Notes: generated by a model from the sequence alone, not told the origin. A stretch of 8,787 nucleotides of DNA from an uncultured Succinivibrio sp. (GCA_902772715.1 CACYBT010000145.1:1-8787); one strand, 5' to 3'; counted from the first letter of the stretch, positions 1-5,837 are shown. A program made the numbers and translations.

Positions 1-22
1 TCCTGATGATGATTACCTATTT

Positions 23-382
23 CTAAAGATTATGGATGAATCTAGAAGATGATCCCACAGAAATATTTATTGAACCGATTTTTTCACGCAGCTCTTTGTA
101 GTCGACACCCGCAACCGCAAGGTTTCTGCCGTTATCGATAAAGAGTTTCTGCTGATAGGACTTATCGGAGGGATTTTGATAGTTTAACTTGCAAAACTCT
201 TTAATCATGCTCATATTCAGAGTCTTGCCAAAGCGATGAGGACGGATAAAGAAGGGATTTTTAACAGCACGCGTTAAAAACAGCTCTTTTAAATAAGCGG
301 TCTTATCCACATAATAGGCCCCCTTTTCAATTATTTCTGCAAAATTCTCACCATCTTTGGGAAACAAAACATCCTGAGGCAT
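23..382 (-). pseudogene. Truncated AAA-ATPase-like protein (PD-(D/E)XK nuclease-associated family), N-terminal fragment
   Basis: The 119-residue product matches the start of the AAA-ATPase-like family (PF09820 type): an N-terminal 'YYVDKTAYLKEL' segment (about residues 23-34), then a variant P-loop RPHRFGKT where the family usually has RPRRFGKT, then 'LNMSMIKEF' and 'LFIDNGRNLAVAGVDYKELREK'-like text. Family members are normally above 500 residues, with a C-terminal nuclease-like domain. Here similarity stops after the REK at about residue 101 and the frame ends 18 residues later at a TAG, so the rest of the ATPase core and the nuclease domain are missing. The start is well supported: ATG preceded by AGGAG about 6 bases upstream. 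The family is multicopy and its biological role is poorly defined. I infer a decayed or recombined copy; the end of the window prevents checking whether more of the gene lies to the left. Confidence 0.75.
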
Positions 383-403
383 ACACGACTCCTATATAAA
401 AAC

Positions 404-430
404 TTAGTACATGTATTCTAGTACAAGTAT
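404..430 (-). promoter_or_regulatory. Tandem direct repeat upstream of the truncated ATPase gene
   Basis: TTAGTACATGTAT (404-416) and CTAGTACAAGTAT (418-430) match at 11 of 13 positions with a 14-base period. Read on the minus strand, a possible -10 (TAGAAT, 415-420) lies at the junction between the two copies, about 33 bases from the ATPase start codon. I see no good -35. This could be an operator with two tandem half-sites or a chance AT-rich repeat. Confidence 0.25.
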
Positions 431-563
431 CAGTTATGTGTTTTTTGAACATATTTTAAAGATAGGGGTTGAAATTTTAGACTCTTGAAGATCAGTTGAA
501 GAATTGAGTTTAGAAAAAAGGCTGTGAATAGTAACGTCAAATTAGCAGGGATTCTTTTTTCTG

Positions 564-592
564 TTGACTCTTTTTTTTAATGCATTTAATCT
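564..592 (+). promoter_or_regulatory. Sigma-70-type promoter for the Sel1-repeat operon
   Basis: TTGACT (564-569) is followed after 17 bases by TAATCT (587-592); an overlapping alternative -10, TTTAAT (585-590), has 15-base spacing. The -35 matches TTGACA at 5 of 6 positions and sits just before a T-run. Transcription would start near 600, giving a leader of about 60 bases before the ATG at 662. Confidence 0.5.
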
Positions 593-661
593 TAGGATCA
601 AGTGTTTATTTTTGTTAGTAACAGTATGTTAAATTCAGAATTAGATCTATGAGCGATAAGT

Positions 662-3262
662 ATGAAACGCAAAAGTCATTTTCAGGATCCTAAGTTGTTA
701 AAAGACACCGTCCTTAATTTTGAAAGTAGTATTTTAAAGTCTTCATTTGTTGAAGGTGGTGAAGATAACTGTCATTATGATGAAAAAATCAAAGAATATG
801 AAAAAACTAGTCTTGCAAAACTAGAGGAATCTGAACTTGAGGATTATTGCTACTATCTTTATCTTGCCTCTCTGCGCAAAAATGGCGGCAAAGATGCACT
901 TAAGTCTTTAGATCTGGTTTTAGAACATTTGTGCTTGACTAAGCTTGCTCCATTTATGGGGAAGAAAACACTGAAGACTTTTCTTAATCCCAAGCATTTT
1001 CAGAACAATATGAGAGAACTTCTGAATCGCTTCGAGGTGAGTGAAAATGATTTGAGTAACATTGAAAGCTGCTGTTACTTAGGTTTGCCGGGATATTTTC
1101 CTTATTCTTTGTGTTATCTTGTCAACCATAAGGATCTTGACAAGAAGAATCGCGATATTATTGCCTTTGATGTGCTTTCTTATTTTGATGGATTTTATAG
1201 CGCCATTGGGAATATGACGTTAACCCAAAACAGTATTCTTTCCGTGGTTCCTCTTTATGATGGAATCACGCGTGGCTTACTCCTTCCGGATGTGGTCATG
1301 TCTCTTCATTCAGAGCATTTTGATCTGATGTCAAAAACCGTGGTGCAGGGGATGCCTGCAAATACAGCCTATCGGATTGCCAATGCCTTTATGTATGGTA
1401 TTGATGTGCCTCAAGATAGAGAAAAGGCTAAAATGTGGTACATCTATGGTATGAGTGTCGGTAATCCTTACTGTACGATGGCATATCTTCTGTTTTTCCT
1501 CGATGTGGATGCTGAAAAGGAAGATAATGCCATTAAGGTTTGTGCCAATATTTATACATTTTTGGTTAACAACATGATGCTTATTATCCGTGCTAAAGAA
1601 ACCCCCAATCATCCCTTTTTGAATTTTCCCTTACAACAGAATGGCTATGATATTGAGGAAGTAGCGCTTTACAATCTGCTTTCTTATTACAATTCCTTTA
1701 AATACTTCTCTGATCTTGATAATTTACCGTTGGTTTCCCCTGATTTTATCAATGGTTTTCTTGAGTACATGCTCGATTTTGTCAGTAAAAAGGATTGCTC
1801 AAATCGTGTAAAAGCCATGTATGCCATGTTTTTGCATATTGAGGATGTGCTTGAAGAGGATCCTGTCTATACAGAGAGTGTTGTGAGTACCTTTAAACTC
1901 GGGAAAAAGAATTGTGACAATTATGAGAAGATACTGCTCAAAATACTCAAGAAGGGAGTAGCGGAAAATGATGAGGCCTCCCTCATGTCGCATATTGTCA
2001 TCATGAGTCATTATCATGAGGATAAAGATGATGCCGATTCTGAAAATTTCGCTAAACTTGCTGAACTTGGCAATGCTCAGGCCTGTTTTTCTATGGGTAA
2101 TTTTCTCATGCATGAGAAGAAAGAGTCTCAGGCTTTGGAATACTGGCGTATCGCGGCTGATGAAGGCTGTACTTACGCCATGATCAATCTGGCTCTCTCG
2201 GCTGTTATTGAAAATGACATGGAAAAGGGTATGAAATATGCCAGGCGGGCTCTAAGTTATGGTAATGTCTATGCCTATTATGTTTTTTACAAGTATTATG
2301 AGAAGAAGAACCCGCAACTATCACATACCTATCTGCGCTATGCTGCGGAGTATTTGTTTCCAGATGCGGCCAAGGAACTGTGGGCTTTAAAAAACGCCGG
2401 ACAGTATATTCCCCTGCCTTTTATGCAGAATATTGAAAAACTTGAGGCTTTGTCGGATTTCAATGTCAATGCCTGCATTATTCTAAGTGAGTTTTACTCT
2501 GCTGGGGTGATTTTTCCTGAAAACTTTTTAAAGTCCCTAGTATACCGTTTTCGTTCTGTAAACAACGGAGGCACTAAATATTTTGATTCCTTCAAGCGGC
2601 TCTATCAGAATCTGCCGGTTCCGGATATTGGCTTTGGTAACTACTTTACCTCATTTCGCTCTAGTTTGAAGAAGGTGGAGGGATTTTTTAGCGAAGAGCC
2701 TGAAAATAAGGACAGCGATGATGACAGGCGTGTAGCCTTTGCCCTATGTAACAACGTCATTAAGGAACTGTGTCACGGCAAGACTGAACTTGAACGCGAG
2801 ATCCTCTTTAATCTCAGTTTGTATGGCAAGTTAACTCAAACTGGCAAATTTCTTGAAAACTATACGCGTTTTGTCCCTGCCAGCATGGATTATAATACTA
2901 TATATGACATTTTAAAAAGACTGCTTAAGGGAGTGTACGCTGTCAAAGATCTTTATAATGATGAGCTGACTCCTCTTGAGATTATTGGAGAATCATGTGC
3001 AGCCTATTCTAATAAGGAATATGATACCTATAACTATATGCTGATGAAGAGTATGCTCGCGGTACGTTCATACTTCTTAAAACCTGACTATGAAATCTTT
3101 AGAAACGGTATTAAGAAAAGCGCCAGTGCTGGTGCCATCACGGGAATTGCGTTCAATGCCATTGATTTTTCTCTGCTTTTTGAGAAAAATCATAAGGAGC
3201 AGGGTAGTGATGCTTACGACAGTCTTGAGAGTGATGTTATTCAATCCTGTACGGTACAGTAA
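662..3262 (+). CDS. Large Sel1-like repeat protein
   Basis: The 866-residue protein contains Sel1-type (TPR-like) helical repeats. One clear repeat lies at about 236-272, with the characteristic 'A..IA..FMYG..VPQDREKA..WY..G...G' pattern. A second group at about 464-580 runs 'AELGNAQACFSMGNF', then 'ALEYWRIAADEG', then 'KYARRALSYGN'. The remaining sequence is probably diverged alpha-helical repeat. There is no signal peptide or membrane segment, so it should be cytoplasmic. Sel1 repeats form protein-interaction scaffolds; no catalytic motif is visible and the partner is unknown. The start is the first ATG after an in-frame TGA at 650, but there is no convincing Shine-Dalgarno sequence, only weak purines (GATAAG). 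The gene has its own upstream promoter and is followed after 2 bases by the pRiA4b-like gene, so the two are almost certainly co-expressed. Confidence 0.85.
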   Translation: MKRKSHFQDPKLLKDTVLNFESSILKSSFVEGGEDNCHYDEKIKEYEKTSLAKLEESELEDYCYYLYLASLRKNGGKDALKSLDLVLEHLCLTKLAPFMGKKTLKTFLNPKHFQNNMRELLNRFEVSENDLSNIESCCYLGLPGYFPYSLCYLVNHKDLDKKNRDIIAFDVLSYFDGFYSAIGNMTLTQNSILSVVPLYDGITRGLLLPDVVMSLHSEHFDLMSKTVVQGMPANTAYRIANAFMYGIDVPQDREKAKMWYIYGMSVGNPYCTMAYLLFFLDVDAEKEDNAIKVCANIYTFLVNNMMLIIRAKETPNHPFLNFPLQQNGYDIEEVALYNLLSYYNSFKYFSDLDNLPLVSPDFINGFLEYMLDFVSKKDCSNRVKAMYAMFLHIEDVLEEDPVYTESVVSTFKLGKKNCDNYEKILLKILKKGVAENDEASLMSHIVIMSHYHEDKDDADSENFAKLAELGNAQACFSMGNFLMHEKKESQALEYWRIAADEGCTYAMINLALSAVIENDMEKGMKYARRALSYGNVYAYYVFYKYYEKKNPQLSHTYLRYAAEYLFPDAAKELWALKNAGQYIPLPFMQNIEKLEALSDFNVNACIILSEFYSAGVIFPENFLKSLVYRFRSVNNGGTKYFDSFKRLYQNLPVPDIGFGNYFTSFRSSLKKVEGFFSEEPENKDSDDDRRVAFALCNNVIKELCHGKTELEREILFNLSLYGKLTQTGKFLENYTRFVPASMDYNTIYDILKRLLKGVYAVKDLYNDELTPLEIIGESCAAYSNKEYDTYNYMLMKSMLAVRSYFLKPDYEIFRNGIKKSASAGAITGIAFNAIDFSLLFEKNHKEQGSDAYDSLESDVIQSCTVQ

Positions 3263-3264
3263 TT

Positions 3265-3795
3265 ATGCAGTATTTATTAAAGATAACTATTGAAGATACT
3301 CGTGTATGGCGCCTTATAGCCGTAGACGGAGAGGCGGATCTGGCACATATGGCGGCTCTTATGGCCCTAGCCTTTGATTATGAGAAGGGCTCTTGTTTCT
3401 TTGGACTTGATGGGAGGCAAATAAGTGCAGGTATGGGAGGTAAGGCCTTAGCTCTTGAAGAAACCCATCCTTTTGATACGCTTGACTGCAATGAGCAGGA
3501 TGAGTTTATCTTTATAACTGCAGTGCACCCGCAACTTGTCCACAGAGTACTGGTGATGAAAAAGACTGAGCATCTTGACTGCGTGGTGCCGTCCTGTCTT
3601 GTGGGGGCGGGGCTTCTTTTAGACAAGGCACCTTTGACTGTAAGAGAAATCAATGACTACTATGACAGCGAGAATGCCAAAAGTCTTGATTTGCGCGAGG
3701 TAACACAACGGCTTCGTGCCTTTGGCAGAGTACGCTCAAGCAGTGATGATAATCTTAGAAAAGTCTCAAGTATATCTTTTGATTACAGCAAATAA
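3265..3795 (+). CDS. Plasmid pRiA4b ORF-3-like family protein
   Basis: The 176-residue product resembles the pRiA4b ORF-3-like family (PF07929). It opens 'YLLKITIEDTRVWRLIAV' (family pattern: LKI.L....P.WRRI.V), continues with a helix 'LAHMAALMALAF', and has a later 'HRVLVMKKTEHLDCVVP' segment followed by 'CLVGAG', matching the family's 'H.v.vek......P.Cl.G.G'. The usual FGD.W and PPED.GG motifs are absent or unrecognisable, so it is a diverged member. The family is widespread near mobile elements and has no settled biochemical function. The start codon lies 2 bases after the stop of the Sel1-repeat gene and lacks its own clear ribosome-binding site, which implies translational coupling. The final 25 or so residues are Ser/Arg-rich and probably disordered. 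Confidence 0.65.
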   Translation: MQYLLKITIEDTRVWRLIAVDGEADLAHMAALMALAFDYEKGSCFFGLDGRQISAGMGGKALALEETHPFDTLDCNEQDEFIFITAVHPQLVHRVLVMKKTEHLDCVVPSCLVGAGLLLDKAPLTVREINDYYDSENAKSLDLREVTQRLRAFGRVRSSSDDNLRKVSSISFDYSK

Positions 3796-3801
3796 CCTAA
3801 C

Positions 3802-3831
3802 TTTTAAGATAATCTTTAAATAATGTATAAA
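3802..3831 (+). promoter_or_regulatory. AT-rich imperfect palindrome overlapping a weak promoter
   Basis: TTTTAAGAT-A-ATCTTTAAA (3802-3820) pairs at 8 of 9 arm positions. It overlaps a weak promoter candidate, TTTAAG (3803-3808), 17 bases, TATAAA (3826-3831), 68 bases before the ATG at 3900. It could be a weak terminator stem of the preceding operon or an operator for the next gene. A TTGACA at 3867-3872 has no matching -10. Confidence 0.3.
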
Positions 3832-3899
3832 CGAGGTGACCTGTACTCAATAAAGTTTCGGCACCTTTGACAGAATGTAAAATAGAGATCTGAGGTTAT

Positions 3900-4556
3900 A
3901 TGGAAGGCACAATTACCTTATTCGATAAAGCGGCAAAGGCTGGGAAAATCCAATGTGATGACGGCAGGATCTTGGATTTTGAAGAGACTGGGCTTGACAG
4001 TTCACTTCCTGTTTCTTTGGTACGTGAGTCGCTGCGGGTGGCTTTTTTAGAAGAGGACGGAGGACCCTGCCATATCCGTGCTCTTGATAAACAGGATTTT
4101 CTTGAAGGAGAAATCTTCTATCTTGAGCCAAAAGAAATCGGCATTGTCAGAGAGCATATTCCTATGGGCTATGAACTCATCGACAAGGGTGAGCAGACTT
4201 TGCATCTTGAGGCAAAAACCTCCAAGGCACTCAAACTCAAATTTATTGAAATCTGCAGGAAATTAAGTGGAAATGTGGTATTAGACTACGAGGATGAGGA
4301 GTTTTCGCGCAATTCCATTGGTTTTTCGATTTCCATGGTGCGAGGCAGTGCTACCTTTGGGGTGATGGGCAGGAAAGTCGATGATAAGACTGAAGGCGCC
4401 TATTCGCTGTATGATTTGAAAAGAAAATTAAGCCATGACAGATTATTAAAAATGCATGGCGATGAAGAGAAAGGAAAGGTAGGACTCAGAATCATCAAGA
4501 TTTCAGGGTTTATTCTTCTTGTGCTCTTTACCTATGGCTTTTTTAAAAGTCTTTAA
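3900..4556 (+). CDS. Membrane-anchored protein with cold-shock-like N-terminus
   Basis: The 218-residue protein begins 'GTITLFDKAAKAGKIQCDDG' (residues 3-22), which resembles the first strands of a cold-shock/S1-like OB fold (family pattern: G.V..F....GFG.I...DG). The aromatic RNP residues are not conserved, so nucleic-acid binding is uncertain. A middle part (about 66-165) begins 'EGEIFYLEPKEIG' and contains further beta-rich text. After a Lys-rich linker the protein ends in one hydrophobic helix, about residues 199-216 (ISGFILLVLFTYGFF), with only two residues after it. There is no N-terminal signal, so it looks tail-anchored with its body in the cytoplasm. A TGAGGT ribosome-binding site sits 3-4 bases before the ATG. 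The pRiA4b-like gene ends about 100 bases upstream. The 3' end faces the Cys-rich miniprotein gene across a hairpin. Function unknown. Confidence 0.75.
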   Translation: MEGTITLFDKAAKAGKIQCDDGRILDFEETGLDSSLPVSLVRESLRVAFLEEDGGPCHIRALDKQDFLEGEIFYLEPKEIGIVREHIPMGYELIDKGEQTLHLEAKTSKALKLKFIEICRKLSGNVVLDYEDEEFSRNSIGFSISMVRGSATFGVMGRKVDDKTEGAYSLYDLKRKLSHDRLLKMHGDEEKGKVGLRIIKISGFILLVLFTYGFFKSL

Positions 4557-4567
4557 GTATGTCAATA

Positions 4568-4596
4568 ACAAAATCCTAGAAGCATAGCGGTTTTGT
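4568..4596. terminator. Bidirectional intrinsic terminator between convergent genes
   Basis: ACAAAATCCTA (4568-4578) pairs with TAGcGGTTTTGT (4585-4596) as an 11-bp stem with one bulged C (4588) and one G-T pair, around loop GAAGCA. The stem base gives a T-run on either strand (TTTTGT on plus, also TTTTGT on minus). It sits between the stop at 4556 and the convergent stop at 4614, where a shared terminator is expected. The stem is AT-rich and the T-tract is inside it, so efficiency may be modest. Confidence 0.5.
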
Positions 4597-4613
4597 CAGA
4601 CGTTTATGGCATT

Positions 4614-4772
4614 TTACTTTTGTTCCTTGTCCTGACAGTTACAGATACTGCCGCCTGTTTTGCCGCAGGTGCAGCCCTTGTTTTTAAAAATAGCCATAAT
4701 TTTTAAAAGACCACGGTAAAAGGCATAGACCGCCAAAATAATCATAGCCAACAGAATACTCTTTGCAAGCAT
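4614..4772 (-). CDS. FeoB-associated Cys-rich membrane protein
   Basis: This 52-residue gene reads on the minus strand from ATG (4772-4770) to TAA. Residues 2-20 form one hydrophobic helix (LAKSILLAMIILAVYAFY), followed by a basic stretch and a Cys cluster GCTCGKTGGSICNC (C34, C36, C44, C46), with a charged tail. One N-terminal helix plus a CxCG...C cluster is the architecture of the FeoB-associated Cys-rich family (PF12669). Those proteins accompany the ferrous-iron transporter FeoB and are thought to assist iron uptake at the inner membrane; their mechanism is unproven. A GTGAGG ribosome-binding site lies 7 bases upstream and a strong promoter precedes it. No feoA or feoB lies in this window, so it is either separated from them or acts alone. 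It could instead be an unrelated Cys-rich miniprotein. Confidence 0.65.
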   Translation of the reverse strand: MLAKSILLAMIILAVYAFYRGLLKIMAIFKNKGCTCGKTGGSICNCQDKEQK

Positions 4773-4815
4773 GGTTATACCTCACTATAAACCTCAGTTT
4801 TATGAACATTAAACA

Positions 4816-4834
4816 CGCGTTAAAATTTAACGCG
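4816..4834. promoter_or_regulatory. Perfect 19-bp palindrome in the leader of the Cys-rich gene
   Basis: CGCGTTAAA-A-TTTAACGCG has perfect 9-base arms around one central base. It lies between the -10 (4848-4853) and the start codon (4772) of the minus-strand gene, close to the predicted transcription start. That position suits a repressor operator blocking promoter escape. In RNA it could also form a stem early in the leader. I do not recognise it as a Fur box (no GATAAT pattern). Confidence 0.5.
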
Positions 4835-4847
4835 GTATTTTATTAGC

Positions 4848-4876
4848 ATTATACAACTCAAAATAGCTATTGCTAA
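4848..4876 (-). promoter_or_regulatory. Strong sigma-70 promoter for the FeoB-associated gene
   Basis: Read on the minus strand, TTAGCA (4876-4871) is followed after exactly 17 bases by a consensus TATAAT (4853-4848). Transcription would start near 4841, giving a leader of about 70 bases that includes the 19-bp palindrome. A second inverted repeat covers the -35 and most of the spacer, so this promoter is probably repressible. Confidence 0.6.
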
Positions 4877-4884
4877 CTATTTTG
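4859..4884. promoter_or_regulatory. Inverted repeat over the -35 region, MntR-box-like operator
   Basis: CAAAATAG (4859-4866) and CTATTTTG (4877-4884) are perfect inverted arms. Nested inside is TAGC-TATT-GCTA (4864-4875), also symmetric. The ATAGC-N4-GCTA core recalls the enterobacterial MntR box (ATAGC-N4-GCTAT with flanking A and T runs), although the outer right arm is displaced by an extra two bases. It overlaps the -35 of the Cys-rich gene and lies about 100 bases upstream of the Fur-like gene. The DtxR/MntR-type protein encoded at 5838 is an obvious candidate binder; that link is inference. Confidence 0.4.
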
Positions 4885-4929
4885 CAGCCTACCGTCACAA
4901 TAATCTCTACTTTTTACTTGAAATCTTCT

Positions 4930-4957
4930 TTGAAAACCTCCATTTAAGCTGAAGAAT
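4930..4957 (+). promoter_or_regulatory. Possible promoter for the Fur-like gene
   Basis: TTGAAA (4930-4935) is followed after 16 bases by AAGAAT (4952-4957), a 4-of-6 match to the -10. A second TTGAAA at 4918-4923 could act as an alternative -35, but no good -10 follows it. The leader would be only about 15-20 bases. Confidence 0.3.
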
Positions 4958-4980
4958 AAAAAAATTATTGGATAGTGAAT

Positions 4981-5430
4981 ATGAATTTACGTAAGAGTAC
5001 TACACGCGATGGTTTAAGTGACGAAACCGTACGTCTGCTTGAAAAAAACGGTTTGAGGATGACTACACAACGTCGCAAGATTATAGAAATTTTAACATCT
5101 AGCAAATGCAGTTCGCCAAAGGAACTCTGGTATGAGGCTAAGGAGTATGTTCCTGATCTTGGTATTGCCACGGTCTACCGTCTTATCAACCGTTTAGAGC
5201 AGATTGGTCTTATTAAAAAGAACCGTACCTTAGGCATGCAGGTGCTTGCCCCTAAGTTAGGCTCCATTAAGGATGAGTGCGGTCATACCATTTTAAATGA
5301 AGGTTCGGTCATGGATTTGGAAAATATTATTAAACATGGCCTTATAAATGAGGGTAAAATATTAAAAGACAGTGATGTTAAACTCTCCTTGGTGGGGGAT
5401 ACCATCAATATTACTGTCATCTCTGCTTAA
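4981..5430 (+). CDS. Fur-family regulator lacking canonical metal-binding residues
   Basis: The 149-residue protein has a clear Fur-type winged helix: 'LRMTTQRRKIIEIL' (residues 25-38), a helix 'PKELWYEAKEYVP' (46-58), and the hallmark 'LGIATVYRLINRLEQIGLI' (60-78). After the wing, the dimerisation domain departs from the family. The HHDH motif is absent (PKLG occupies the spot), and of the two CxxC zinc ligands only one Cys remains (C100 in ECGHT). The loop His of the DNA-binding domain is also missing, and no second C-terminal CxxC is present. It should still bind DNA, but iron or zinc sensing by the usual sites looks lost. I chose ATG 4981 because GGA at 4970-4972 lies 8 bases upstream; GTG 4975, two codons earlier, is possible but too close to that site. 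It is divergent from the FeoB-associated gene and followed by the structured RNA region. Confidence 0.8.
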   Translation: MNLRKSTTRDGLSDETVRLLEKNGLRMTTQRRKIIEILTSSKCSSPKELWYEAKEYVPDLGIATVYRLINRLEQIGLIKKNRTLGMQVLAPKLGSIKDECGHTILNEGSVMDLENIIKHGLINEGKILKDSDVKLSLVGDTINITVISA

Positions 5431-5433
5431 AAC

Positions 5434-5783
5434 CTGCTCGTCCGCGGGTGGGATGAAGTAGCAAGCGTAGCGAGGTATGGATTTCGTATCTGTTCTCTTG
5501 CACAAAACAAGGCACATAATAATTTAGGTTAAATGTGATATAGAGTGTGACACTTTAACATAGGGTAGGACCTGCCAGGATGGTTTAGGTTAATCACTTA
5601 AACTGATAAATAGTCACATGATGTATCAGGCCTAAAGCAGGTCGAGTGACTGAATGTTCTTCACAGGACTAAGGTTTACTGTCACTGTGGTTGCTCCACA
5701 GTTCGTGATGAAAGTCCTAAATGCGGTACGAGTTAAGACTTCATATGGCAATTTGCCTGCTCATGGACTACAAATGCGAGCAG
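5434..5783 (+). ncRNA. Candidate structured RNA with pseudoknot, family not recognised
   Basis: The 407 bases between the two regulator genes hold no convincing ORF but many complementary segments. Stem A: GACCTGC (5569-5575) with GCAGGTC (5637-5643). Stem B: TTTAGG (5584-5589) with CCTAAA (5631-5636). Stem C: CTGATA (5603-5608) with TATCAG (5624-5629). The loop of C contains AGTCAC (5612-5617), complementary to GTGACT (5646-5651) just outside stem A, an H-type pseudoknot. A second domain nests AGGACT/AGTCCT (5665-5670 with 5713-5718), TCA/TGA and CTGTGG/CCACAG (5685-5690 with 5696-5701). Upstream hairpins: GCAAG/CTTGC (5461, 5497) enclosing GGTATG/CGTATC (5474, 5485), and GTTAAAtGTG/CACTTTAAC (5528, 5551). 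The ends can close as CTGCTCG (5434-5440) with CGAGCAG (5777-5783). G-T pairs at 5475-5489 and 5478-5486 favour transcription of the plus strand. It lacks RNase P, tmRNA, SRP and 6S signatures. Boundaries are approximate; it could be a free RNA, a long leader of the DtxR-like gene, or a transposon-derived RNA. Confidence 0.5.
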
Positions 5784-5837
5784 TCAGCATAGACACCTGT
5801 AGAATATTCCCTTTCATGCGATAACGGATTTATTTTC

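Noticed and set aside
3867..3872. Perfect TTGACA as -35 for the gene at 3900
   Set aside because: At 16-18 bases spacing the sequence is the ribosome-binding region with no resemblance to a -10.
5431..5532. Fur-like frame stays open for 33 codons after its TAA, suggesting a longer original protein
   Set aside because: 33 stop-free codons are not significant, the peptide resembles no Fur C-terminus, and the stretch takes part in RNA stems.
5583..5603. Imperfect 21-base palindrome with TTAGGTTA, like a DtxR/IdeR half-site, repeated at 5523-5532
   Set aside because: The TTTAGG bases are accounted for by RNA stem B, the right half does not give the full DtxR box, and the copy at 5523 has no partner arm. 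Autoregulatory binding remains possible but unsupported.
5705..5730. GATGAAAGTCC segment recalling the conserved RNase P 'GAGGAAAGUCC' core, and hammerhead-like pieces
   Set aside because: Only about 70-120 bases follow it, and the rest of the RNase P core, including the ACAGAAA-type 3' strand, is absent. A hammerhead stem II cannot be placed.
5671..5736. Short frame with a CxCxC...C zinc-ribbon-like peptide ending at TAA (5734-5736), reminiscent of transposase ends
   Set aside because: An in-frame stop lies fewer than ten codons upstream of the Cys cluster, there is no start, and the bases coincide with the hairpin CTGTGG/CCACAG, which explains them better.
5434..5783. Terminal inverted pairing considered as a retron msr-msd RNA
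   Set aside because: No reverse transcriptase gene follows; the next gene is a DtxR-type regulator.
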